NCBI RefSeq assembly: GCF_036370855.1
Contig: NC_088102.1
Location: 67,713,601-67,777,600, forward strand
DNA from: Dromaius novaehollandiae
Taxonomy: Eukaryota > Chordata > Aves > Casuariiformes > Dromaiidae
Direction of reading: 5' to 3'
Length of the DNA: 64,000 nt
Shown here: in pieces, positions 27,101 through 39,100 of the stretch
How positions within the stretch are numbered: position 1 is the first letter of the stretch
How the letters are laid out: each line of letters begins with the position of its first letter
Program-made: the position numbers and the translations under genes
Notes under the pieces: model-generated
Databases searched by the model: none
What the model saw: the letters and a program-made list of their open reading frames with translations, nothing else
Told to the model about the DNA's origin: nothing

Positions 27101-30100
27101 TGCGCATATTTGGAAGCCGGCAGCTCGGATGTTCTCAAAGGTCTCCATGTCTCCTCCCTGGCTGCCAGAGCTCGGGAAGTCCACGTCAAACCACTGTGTC
27201 CAGGCACAGCGTGGCTGGCAGCTGGGGGAAGAGGTGATGGCAGTGCTTGTGGGTGAGGTGGACACTGTTGGTGTTGGTGTGATGGTGGTGGTTCCTTCTG
27301 TTGGAGGGGGAGAGGTCTGGGAGGTAACAGCAGCAGTTCTGGTGGGTGTGGGAGGCACTGTTGTTGTGGGCTTGACTGCGGTTGTGCGTTCTGTGGGAGG
27401 CAGAGAGGTCTGGGAGGTGACAGCGGTGCTGGCGGGTGAGGTGGGTGCTGCTGTTGTGGGCTTGATGGTGGTTGTGCCTTCTGTGGGAGGGGGAGAGGTC
27501 TTGGAGGTGACAGCGGTGCTGGCGGGTGGGCTGGGTGCTGCTGTTGTGGGCTTGATGGTGGTTGTGCCTTCTGTGGGAGGGGGAGAGGTCTTGGAGGTGA
27601 CAGCGGTGCTGGCGGGTGAGCTGGGTGGTGCTGTTGTGGGCTTGATGGTGGTTGTGCCTTCTGTGGGAGGGGGAGAGGTCTTGGAGGTGACAGCGGTGCT
27701 GGCGGGTGAGCTGGGTGCTGCTGTTGTGGGCTTGATGGTGGTTGTGCCTTCTGTGGGAGGGGGAGAGGTCCTGGAGGTGACAGCGGTGCTGGCAGGTGAG
27801 CTGGGTGCTGCTGTTGTGGGCTTGATGGTGGTTGTGCCTTCTGTGGGAGGGGGAGAGGTCTTGGAGGTGACAGCGGTGCTGGCGGGTGAGGTGGGTGCTG
27901 CTGTTGTGGGCTTGATGGTGGTTGTGCCTTCTGTGGGAGGGGGAGAGGTCTTGGAGGTGACAGCGGTGCTGGCGGGTGAGGTGGGTGGTGCTGTTGTGGG
28001 CTTGATGGTGGTTGTGCCTTCTGTGGGAGGGGGAGAGGTCCTGGAGGTGACAGCGGTGCTGGCGGGTGAGGTGGGTGCTGCTGTTGTGGGCTTGATGGTG
28101 GTTGTGCCTTCTGTGGGAGGGGCAGAGGTCTTGGGGACAACTGTTGTGCCCGCAGTGGTTGTCCATGGTGTCTCATAGATTGTAGAGGTTGTAGTGGTTG
28201 GTGCTGGAGTCTCAGTTGCTGAAGTGGAGGTTTCTGCGGGAGAAGGCGTGGTCGGGAGCCTTGTGGTGGTGCTTGGGGGTTCTACGGTTGTCTCGCAGTG
28301 TTGCCGGTCACAGCAGTACAGCCTGAGCTGGTAGTTGAAGCACATGGGGTACTTGCTGATCTGATCCTCGTTTCTGCACACCAGCCCAACGTCGAGGCTG
28401 CACTGAAGTTTCTGGCCCAGGTCCTCCAGGCTGATGTCAGGGTAGTTTTCAGCCTGACACTGGATGGCTTGAGGCTTTGCGCATATTTGGAAGCCGGCAG
28501 CTCGGATGTTCTCAAAGGTCTCCATGTCTCCTCCCTGGCTGCCAGAGCTCGGGAAGTCCACGTCAAACCACTGTGTCCAGGCACAGCGTGGCTGGCAGCT
28601 GGGGGAAGAGGTGATGGCAGTGCTTGTGGGTGAGGTGGACACTGTTGGTGTTGGTGTGATGGTGGTGGTTCCTTCTGTTGGAGGGGGAGAGGTCTGGGAG
28701 GTAACAGCAGCAGTTCTGGTGGGTGTGGGAGGCACTGTTGTTGTGGGCTTGACTGCGGTTGTGCGTTCTGTGGGAGGCAGAGAGGTCTGGGAGGTGACAG
28801 CGGTGCTGGCGGGTGAGGTGGATGCTGTTGGGCTGGGCGTGATGGTGGTTGTGCCTTCTGTGGGAGGGGGAGAGGTCTTGGAGGTGACAGCAGTGCTGGC
28901 GGGTGAGGTGGGTGCTGCTGTTGTGGGCTTGATGGTGGTTGTGCCTTCTGTGGGAGGGGGAGAGGTCTTGGAGGTGACAGCGGTGCTGGCAGGTGAGGTG
29001 GGTGCTGCTGTTGTGGGCTTGATGGTGGTTGTGCCTTCTGTGGGAGGGGCAGAGGTCTTGGGGACAACTGTTGTGCCCGCAGTGGTTGTCCATGGTGTCT
29101 CATAGATTGTAGAGGTTGTAGTGGTTGGTGCTGGAGTCTCAGTTGCTAAAGTGGAGGTCTCTGCGGGAAAGGATGTGGGCTCTGGAGTTGTCATTGCGAG
29201 AGGTGATGTTGATGTGGCTGAGCTTTGAGGCAGAATAGTTGTGCTTTCTGTCTCTTTAGGTGATGTTGCAGGTGTTTCTGTTTTTTGGGCATTGGTCTCT
29301 TTGTTTGGTGTTGTTGGTCTGAGTTTTGTCTGTAGTGTAGGAATTGTTTGTGTATATGTTGTTGATTGTTCAGCAGCAGTTGTTTTGATACCTGATGTTG
29401 TTCCTGGTGTTGTAGTTTGTATTTCAGAACATGGTATATAAGTACAACATAATATTCTTATTTCGTAGTTATAGCAGGGCTTAGATTGTTGGTCTTCGTT
29501 ATTGCATATCAGGCCTGTGCTTTGACTACATGTTACTGTTTGGTTCAGGTTTTGTAATAACGTATCTGGGTATTCTTTGGCTCTGCATTCAACGCTACTT
29601 GGATTTTTGCATACACTGTATCCTTTATATCTGAGATTTTCAAATGTTTCATAGTCTCCGCTGTCCTTTCCGTTTTCAGGCTGTGTGCTATCATACCATT
29701 CTGACCATGCACATATTTTCTGCACACATACAGTTGTCACTGGTGTTGTGGTTATCATTCCTGTAATTAAAGAGAAGAAATGTAAGTCCTGTGTGCTCAT
29801 ACTAAAGGAAGTGCCAAGAGGCAGTTACGCATCTTCCATGCATTTTAGTGAACGTGCTTCGACCATCTTGAATTTCATTTCTTATGTAGGTTTTGATGTG
29901 ATGTTTATATTCTTTCTGTTGTGGTACTTAAGATGACTCTTTTTTTGTAATTTTTTAGTTAAACATAGTTAATAGATACCTTTTTGTGTTGAATCTCACT
30001 GCATAGGACAAGGCCATGTTGAGAAATGCATTTATATTTGCTACGGTAAAAATAAGAGGAGGTTTGATTCCTTGCTATTGTCTCTGTACTTATTTATCCC

Positions 30101-33100
30101 TTTTTCTACATAATCAGAAATGTACACTCCTTTACTGTAACTACACAAGCTCTAAAGTATTTTTACAGGTTAGTGACCTCAAAAATTACTTATTAAAATA
30201 AGATTTCTTTTTCACATTCTTAGCATTACGAACATGTCAATGTGGAATATATATGACTTTCTTCATATGATGGATGCATCTGCTTAAGAGAATACTTAAG
30301 CTGATTAGGCTGTTCTTGCAGTAGTATTGTATAATTCTGTGAAAATATTTCTCAGAATTGCATGGTCAGTGTAGTGAGTTAAGATAAAATTTGGTACTGC
30401 TTGAGAATGGATCTGCTGATTTGGTTGTTAAAGAGTTTAACAATTAGGAAAAGTTCCAAAGAATGGTTTTAAATACTTTGAGCATTCTCTCAAACTGGAT
30501 TTCTTATCTTCAGTTTGCACTAATGGGGTCATTAATTTTTAAAGCAGCAGTAACTGTCTTCCATATGTTCAGAATTTGGTACAGAACTGCTGCTTTTTGT
30601 GTGCACGGAAGTGAGAATTCTCCAGAGTGCAATGGTTAATAAGGCATATTGTTTTTCCGCTGGAAAAACTATGGTCACACATCAGGGAGACTGAGTTTGT
30701 AAGAAGTGCTGCATTCATTTCTGTGTCCCTGATTATGGTCTTAGCAATGGAAGCTGTCAGCTGAATTTGATTTTTCCAGCAGAAGTCAACAGCTTTAAGT
30801 AAAAGTATATGCCATGAGCTGATGAAATGGCCCTCCCTTCTAGGTGTTTTTCATTGTCTCCCACAGATTTTTCAGGTATTTTGAAAAGTATTCATGAGTA
30901 CCTGCAGCAGTAGATGTGGGCTGACTTGTAGAAAATGTAAATGGGGTGGTGGTTGAGATGCCACATTTAAAGATGTTTCTGTTTATTGTTCCATTGACAT
31001 CACAAATTGCACTAAAACACCATCCAGTTCCATCTGTAGTGTTGTAGATCAGCTCACCAAATTTATAGTTGTTTCCTTCATAAATGCAGTGACATGCTGT
31101 AATTCAGAAGAAGGTTACTGTCAGCCTATGAAAATAATCTCCAGTATTTCATTTTCTTAAATCTTAGCTATCTTACCTTTATCATCAAACTTGCAGTGTA
31201 TACCTTCCGATGTGCATTCACTGAAATAAATAACAGATAAAAACATGTATCTTATGATTACAAGGAAATTTAATACTGTTGTTTTTCTACCAGATACTAA
31301 TATCATGAGGCAGGATGGGATAACTGTGAATGAGAATTTGTCTGATTGAGATACTCAGATTCAGAAGAATATCCAGATTCCATATAATTAATAATTCCTG
31401 GTTCCAGATTAATGAGTAGAAGGCTATTTTTCCCTCTCCATAGCATCCAACATATGACTCAACTAAAGGCTGGTGTTCACTTCTTTTTTGCCATTGTTTT
31501 CCCAAGTTTTTCCTTTATGTTAAAACTGAATTTATAAATAAGAGTGAAATTAGGATTAGAGGAAGCTACAGCTTGAGGTATTAAAGAATGCTATGTACTG
31601 CTTTGCTTACCTCTGTAATGTTTTTGTACTAAAAAACGGAAAGAGTCTAAATACTGGAAGCAGTGTAAGAATGTAATAAAATCATTAGAAGTAGATCCCT
31701 ATTAGATAATATCTATACTCCTGTAATAGTATTTTTCTGGCTATAGGAATGGGGACTAGAGGAAGCCTGGTCATAAAGTACTTACTGTTCCTGTTGTAGT
31801 GTTATGCTGAGGGATTTACAGTATAATCAGGAACAAATTCAACAGAGGAGAAAATGACATAACAGAACTTCCTATTACAAATGTAGTATGAAAATTGGCA
31901 TTAGATACGCATTATTTTTACACAGGCAGCATAAACTCATCCTGCCATGTAACAGGAACATGCAGTTTCCTAGTACTGCTTTGATCGTATCTCCTTGTAC
32001 ACAGTTATGCCAGTACGTTAAGCCTTACCATAAATAACATTCATCCCGTCTATATATCTTCCCATCTTCATTATCATAACAGTCACAGAGACTCACGCAC
32101 TTCATCTGATCTTCATGAAAATATGGCTTGTCTGGTGGGCAGTTGGGGTAGCAGCCTGAAGGAAGGAAGAGGACATATAGAAGGCAGTAAGGATGAGAAT
32201 TAGATACAGTTAGCAAAAATTTTATTTGTGTGAAATGTGTTTGCAGGTCTTATTTTTAAAAGTCAGATTTTTTTTACTATTTCATTTTTTCCAATAATCC
32301 TAGGAAGCAATAAACATTGTAGAATGCAGAGTACTGTCATCAGCAGAGCCTGCAAGGCCTTAGTCCTAGAAATAAATTTAACTCCATTTTCCACACTCTG
32401 CCTCCATTCATGTAGATGCGGTGATGTTGAAGAGAACTGAATGGCACAAATGTAGCTGAGGGGGAAAATATTAATAACGATTAAAAACTATTGTAAAATG
32501 TACCCACTTAAAAGTATGTGCCCACTTAACAGTACTTGCAGATTTTTTTTACCTTCTAAACCTGGCAAGTTGTGAAGGCATTTTCCACTTGGGTTCCTAC
32601 AGGTCTTCATACAGGAAGCTCCACAAGGCTTATAGTGCCATTCACATTCCCCTTGTTGATTGTAGTAATCACAGAACAGTGCTAAGGAGAAATAGAAATG
32701 TGGACATGTTCAGAGGGGAAAAAAAACAGAAGTTTCTTCACTTGGTTCATGTCTGTTCATCGTATCACTGCCATGCTGCTTGAACAGTCTTGAAAACCAT
32801 AACTGAATAGGTGAAACTGGGTGACCATCAAGACAGTTTAGTGTGAAAAGTCTACACAGATTATAGTGCACCCTGGAAAGATACCAAGATCATGTGCTCA
32901 AGGACATGAGCAAAGCACTGACATGCATTTAACTACACTCTCAGAAGAAGTATTTTTGAGAGAAAACTCACGACAGATTGATGGGGTTCTCCAGGCTATG
33001 CAGACACCAACTTCACTACAAGCTTGAGCATAGGCAGCTACTGCTGTGCAGAAGCAATCACAGTCTCCCCCAGTGTCACAAGCACAAGCATCTGTCACAC

Positions 33101-36100
33101 ATGCTTGGTAATATTTTCCTGGTTCAACCTGTTAGAAAAAAGAAAAGTTAAAATATACATCCTGCCTTCTCAGTTCTTTCCTAGCTTTGCTAGATCAATT
33201 TTCTTAAGCTTGTAGTATCTCAGAAGAAAGGCTTAAATCAATGATTTCTTTTTCTTATGTTTATATACACTGTTAAACATCAGAGATGATGCCAGATAGT
33301 AAATCTAAGTCATGTATTCAGTAGCTAGTATTGCCCCATTTTTAGACAGCTAGAGTCATGTCTCAGTGAAGAATTAGATTCTTGTTCCCAAGCAGTCCCA
33401 GGCAACCACAACTGAAAATTAAGGTGTCTACCCATAGAAAGCACTAAGGTAATAAAACAGCACGGATCTATCCCATACCGTTTGGTGTGTACTTAGTGCC
33501 AGTTGAAGGCTATGCTGAGGCTTTGTCATTACCATCCCAGAATGTTACTGTTTCACTGAGCTTGTGTTCTGTACATGGCATATGAGAAGTATTAGTCAAG
33601 TTATACCATAAGAAAGTGTATAGTCATTCTGAAATTATTATTCTTTCCTACTATGACAGTGTTATTTCCTATGAACTAAACGAGTTGTTATTTTCTATAG
33701 GTAGGGACTAGAAATCTGCAGGTCACGTATATTCAGTGGCATGTAGGTGGACATGATTCAGTGTATTAGAAGCTTCACTAATACACAGACCTTGTCTTCA
33801 CACGGTCAACTCCAGCCCTAGTGATACCTGAGAGTGACAGGCAGCAAAGACATTGCTGTTGATGATGCTACACTGCTTCTCTGACCAGGACTTTCGATAA
33901 GGGTTGGTAGAACATGGGTCCTTTATGCAGTCAGCATCAGGACATGTAGAGGATACTTTCCAGCTGTTTGCAAACTCTAGGACATTCTCTACCACAGACT
34001 GGCTCCTTGTAGTAAAGTCATTGATGCCATTGCCATCATAATTTCCACAGAGGCCACAGATCTGGCCCTGCAAAAGGAAGTAAATAAAATAATGATGGAT
34101 GTGAGAAAACTTGAAGCAACATCTGAGACTGAAAGAACACCTGACATTCAGCTCTTTGAATGGAGCCATTCCATTCTAACTTTCCCCAACCTCTTCATCC
34201 TTTGAAAATATTTTACATATTCTGGAAAAGCATCCATCTGTTTCTTAAACAACAGAACATTACCACTAAGGCTAGAAGGATACTGTTACTGACTTTTCTT
34301 TTTTTAAATCTGGATAGTGAAAACCATCTTGTTGCTGCATTGTACTATATTTGAGATACATCTTTATCAAGGAAACAAGGACTCAGCTGACTCAGCTTTT
34401 AATTTATGCCTTGCTTCATACCATGGATGCACATATAGAAAGCAGCATCACAAATCTGTCATTAAAAACTACCAGTCAAGCCACTTAATCTACTCATTGA
34501 GTCTTCACCATTATGACTGCTAACAGGGATAAAAAGAAATGACATTTTCCTTGCACATCCCAAAATATTTTTCATTCCAGATTTATGGGTACATAAAACT
34601 GCGATAGGCTACAATAGATGCTATGCTTTCTTTATGAATCTAAGATATATATTTCCATATTGCTATTTTTTAATGAAATTCCAGTGGGCTAAGCAGCTAA
34701 CAAACCTATGGTGCTGAAATAAACTCATTCTAAATTACACCCAGATGTATGTACCACATACAATGTCAGTGTGGTATGCAATTAAGATAGCAAATTTTTC
34801 ATTTTCTACAGTTTTTAATACCTACTTAGATGTCATAAGCTAGGAGAAAGCATGATAACAGGCATACACTTTCCTTATTACCTGTTTAGATATGTGCTTG
34901 AAAAATGCATGGTAGCATTTTACAAGAGGCTTTCACTAGTGGTATTTCACTTTCTTGTTCTTGAAGTATGATAAATGGACCTTTGTGTCAATGATAGCTG
35001 GAAACAATGGATTACCTTCAAGACCAAGACTGTGCAGTTGATTTCTGCTCATGTAGCTAGGTAACTTTAATGAGGTCTGATAATCTTTACCAAGGTTCGC
35101 TGAGTAATTTTAACAAAATCAAATCATCAGAAAGCTGTTTGCTCATTCAAGCTCTGTCAGACCAAACAGGTACTGAATGCTGCCTCCAGAGTGCAGAACA
35201 GCAGCAGGATGTTGACATGGCTTCCTGAAGTACCAGAAGAATGGAAAATAACATGGGATCTCCTGCAGGAACGCTAGAGGCATTTCATGTTTGGGATCTT
35301 GGCAGGGTCTGAGCAAAATTCACTTCCTGTCCAAATCTGGACTGTACACTGCCATCTAACTGCTAGGTACATACCTGAAAATCAGCACCGAGCTTTATCA
35401 AGATGCTGGTTTTCTTGTCCCACATGAGGATCAGTCCACTGGTGGTCTCAATTACCAAGTACATACCCATGTAGCGGACTGTGAATGGCACCTGACCTTT
35501 TTGTCCTCTTTTCACCACGCTGACATGCTCCTCACCAAGTATCAGTTCATAGCTCTGAAACAGGAAAAAAGGTAATTAAAAATGAACCTAATAACTGCAG
35601 CTATGTTCTTAAACATCTTTCTCCAGTTTTGGGAGCACTACAACTGGTCTATGTAAAGAAAGTGAAAAATCCAAATGATAAAAAAACTAAACTATATAAT
35701 TCAAATCTCAGGTTCCTAGAATTCCGGTAAAAATGTATTTTAAATGGTGTAGGTCAAAAAGGGTGTATAGGTAGTCATGGAGGAACTACAGTGCACAGAA
35801 TAAAACTATCTTCTGACATGGTACACTAAATTTCTGCCAGAGTTATTTCTCCTGTAGAGCTGTACTTTGCTTAGTGATGGTACAAGATAGTTTTGTAGGG
35901 GTGGGAAATGAAAAAGATGGGAAGCTCTACCAAATAGTTCATGGGTTTTGCTTTAAGCTTAATTTACAAGTTGATTTGCATTTTTAAACTATTTTCTGCA
36001 GCTTTCTTGCAGCAATGGATATCTTGGCTTCTCCTAAGCCTTAAACAGATACAGACCAAAACTGTTCTGTGTGCAAAACCTATTTACCTCTAGGAAAACT

Positions 36101-39100
36101 TTGATAGATTTTGAGCAGGTTGTCCCAGTGCTGCCACAGGGAATATTTTCAGTGATAACCCTGAAGGTCCCATTCACTGTGCTGTTCTTCCCACAGTGGT
36201 TCTGGATAGAGAATAACATTGAAAAATATATTATTGTCATAAACAAGATCAAAGTTGTGTCTCATTTACTATTGCTAATGATCAGTACCTGGACAAGTGT
36301 GTATTCACAGTTTCCATTGAAGGTGAATCTTTTGTCATCAAAGGTGATGTAATGTCCATCTCCATAAACAGCACAAGTACCCATGCATGGATTATTAGTG
36401 CATTCCCACATTCTATCCTTGCATACACTAGGAATGAGAAGGAAGCATTTTAATAATAAAACAACTCACTTTTTTTGTGCAGGCACATCCCAACACCTCA
36501 GCATTTGTTTGGAATCTCATCCATAGTAAATGTATACTGATTCTGGAGTTAGTCTATTACATTTCTCATGTGAAGAATTAAAGCAAAGCTCCGTTCTGTT
36601 AGCCTGAATGAACTAACTGCAAAATAGGATAATACTTCAACAACACTGCAGTTCCAAAGATTTCCTCCCATTCTTTGCTTTTGCCCTCTGTCTACATACA
36701 GAAGAAAACCTGCTCATTCTGGTGAATCCAAAACTGAAAGATCCATCAGCTGATGAATACACAATCCAAATCTTTCCTAACTACTGTACTATTTAAGATT
36801 TTGGAAAGGCACATGATGGAACCAGGAATGCTATTTCCCAGGGAATACTTACCAGGTGTTGCAGTCGACTTCGATCTTTTCCCCAGGCTGATACGTGGCC
36901 TCATTGTGAATACATGGACATTCCTCTTCATGAATACAACCACCCTTCCCATCTAACACAAGCCCAGCTGGGCACACGCAGCCAGATACACATTGTGTGC
37001 TATACTGGAAAAGTCAAGAGGCAAATATAATTTCAGAATGAACTCATCACAATAGAGAAAGGAAGATTAAATTCTCATAAAATATCTTTGTATGGAGCTT
37101 ATTTCTGTCCAGCTTAAATGAGAAAGAACTCTGAAACCACAGGCCGTAGAACAAATAAGAAGTTATTAGACATTGATTTAATAGAATATCAGCCTGTTAA
37201 AGATAAATGTTTCATATGTCAATCCTGACTGCTGTGCTGGAGTTTGTGAAATCTGAAATACATTGAATCTTATGTCTTGGTATGTGTTAGCTGAAGAAAC
37301 CTTGCACTTTGTATTGGGTGATTTGTGATTGAATGAATGGAGGTTTAAAAAGACAGTAAATATTTTTGGTTGTTTGTTTTAGTGAGTTATACTGAAATAT
37401 GATTTCTCTTGTGTGGTATTTATTCACCAAGTGGCATGTGGTGCATGGCCATGCACCTAGATGGAGCAATATAATTAGGTATGCAAGAAATTCATGAAGA
37501 AGGCTTCACTGTGGTTTGAGGAAGAATTATTGCTCCTAGCCAAATTATAGCCAGTAATTTTCTCCTAGAGAAGTAATATGTACGGCAAAACCCTAGATGT
37601 TTTCACTAATTACTGTTACTTGCAGTAGCTGAAGAAAGTTTGACACTAATCTTATGAGTTAAATTGGATATCACCTTATAATATTTTGATCTAAGGATCC
37701 CATTGTTCATGCTTCATAACATAGTTTTAGGCTTTTGTTATACAAAGTATTGACATTGTAGATTGAGAGTGGAATAAATGCATTATCAGTGAATGACTGT
37801 AGCATCAAGACTATGGACAAAACCGGGAAGCACCACCTCATCCAGCCATAACATACTTACACACTGCATATCCAAAGTATGGCAACTTTTTTGACACTCT
37901 GCTCCAGTGGTTCCTGCAGTGATGTTTCTACAGTCAAAGTAGACCATGGGATATTCACAAACTAGAGGAAAGAAAGAAATAAGAACAGTAAGAAATGGCA
38001 CAGGGTTTACCCCACAGCTGTAGCCATGTGAAATATCTAGAAATTCTTTGGGAGTGCACATTTCAGTTAGCAAGAAATGCTGTCCCTGTTCAATCTGCTA
38101 AATGGGAATCTAATTGTTCAGCAGCAGAATGCTGTGAATTTCCAGGACAAAAAGTTTTTTTAAAAAAATCTTTTAGAAAAAGAGGTCTTACCATTAATCT
38201 ATTACTTCTGTGTTCATTTTTGCCTTTTATAGTATCTGTTGCACTTTAAATAAATGAGAAATACTTCTATTTAAAAAGTAAATTAAGAAAGATCAATTCT
38301 GTTGACTCTGTCTACCCAAAACCTGGTATAGAGAAAAAGACAAGCCCAAGATGTTTTTTTACCTGGATTTGGATTTGGTGCTCCAATGCAATTCAGTCTG
38401 CCCTGGAAGCAAGTGCTGTAAGAGAGGAAAAAACTTTTTTTTTTCCTCTAAAACAAAGTTGAGCTCTGAAACAAAGTGTTGAGAGCTACTTATTGCTTAT
38501 CAAGTGTCAGTACATTCCAAGGAATATATGGAATTTCAGAATGCTATCTTGGAGTCTCAGAGAAGAATTTCCCCTCAGCACAACTACTGGGGTGCTTTCA
38601 TACAACATCTGTTATTGTTTAACAGGAAAAATCATAGCTTAAAATGGGAATATGTCCCTATTTGTCATTTCCTTTCCCATAAGATCTCTTCTTGCTGGTG
38701 TAGTGATGTATTTTATACAAGGAAAATCTCTGAATTAAATAGAAAATGCACCTAAATACAATTGCTTTATTAAGCTGGAAATATGCATCATTCCTGAAAG
38801 CTAAGAAGACTCTCTATTAGAGAGTGCTGTATTGAAACTCACAGGGCAGTTTAAATGCAGCATATTTTTAATGAGAAAATATACATATACCATATAGCTT
38901 GAGTGTTTTGCAGAAGATCCACTTACCATGCAAGCCCATTTTCATGGACAGTTTCCCCAAATGGTATGGGAGATCCTCTGTAATAACAGGGGCATGTATT
39001 AGCAGGCACACATTTGCCGCTATCATCCATGTAGGTTCCATTTACACAGGTGCAACCATCAACTGGGACAAACTTGATGTTGCATGTGACATCAGGCTCA

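Noticed and set aside
26905-28176. Long Pro/Gln-rich frames on the - strand offset from the mucin frame (21127-22398, 23701-24882, 26905-28176)
   Set aside because: Shifted readings of the same repeats. The in-phase frame that links to exons 30 and 32 is the Thr/Ser/Pro one.
21443-29060. CRISPR-like array of direct repeats
   Set aside because: The 90-bp repeats are contiguous with no unique spacers and encode protein in a eukaryotic exon.
29761-29800. Start of the long open frame at an ATG upstream of exon 31
   Set aside because: This ATG lies in intron 30. A clear acceptor at 29761-29762 and phase match with exon 30 show the exon starts at 29760.
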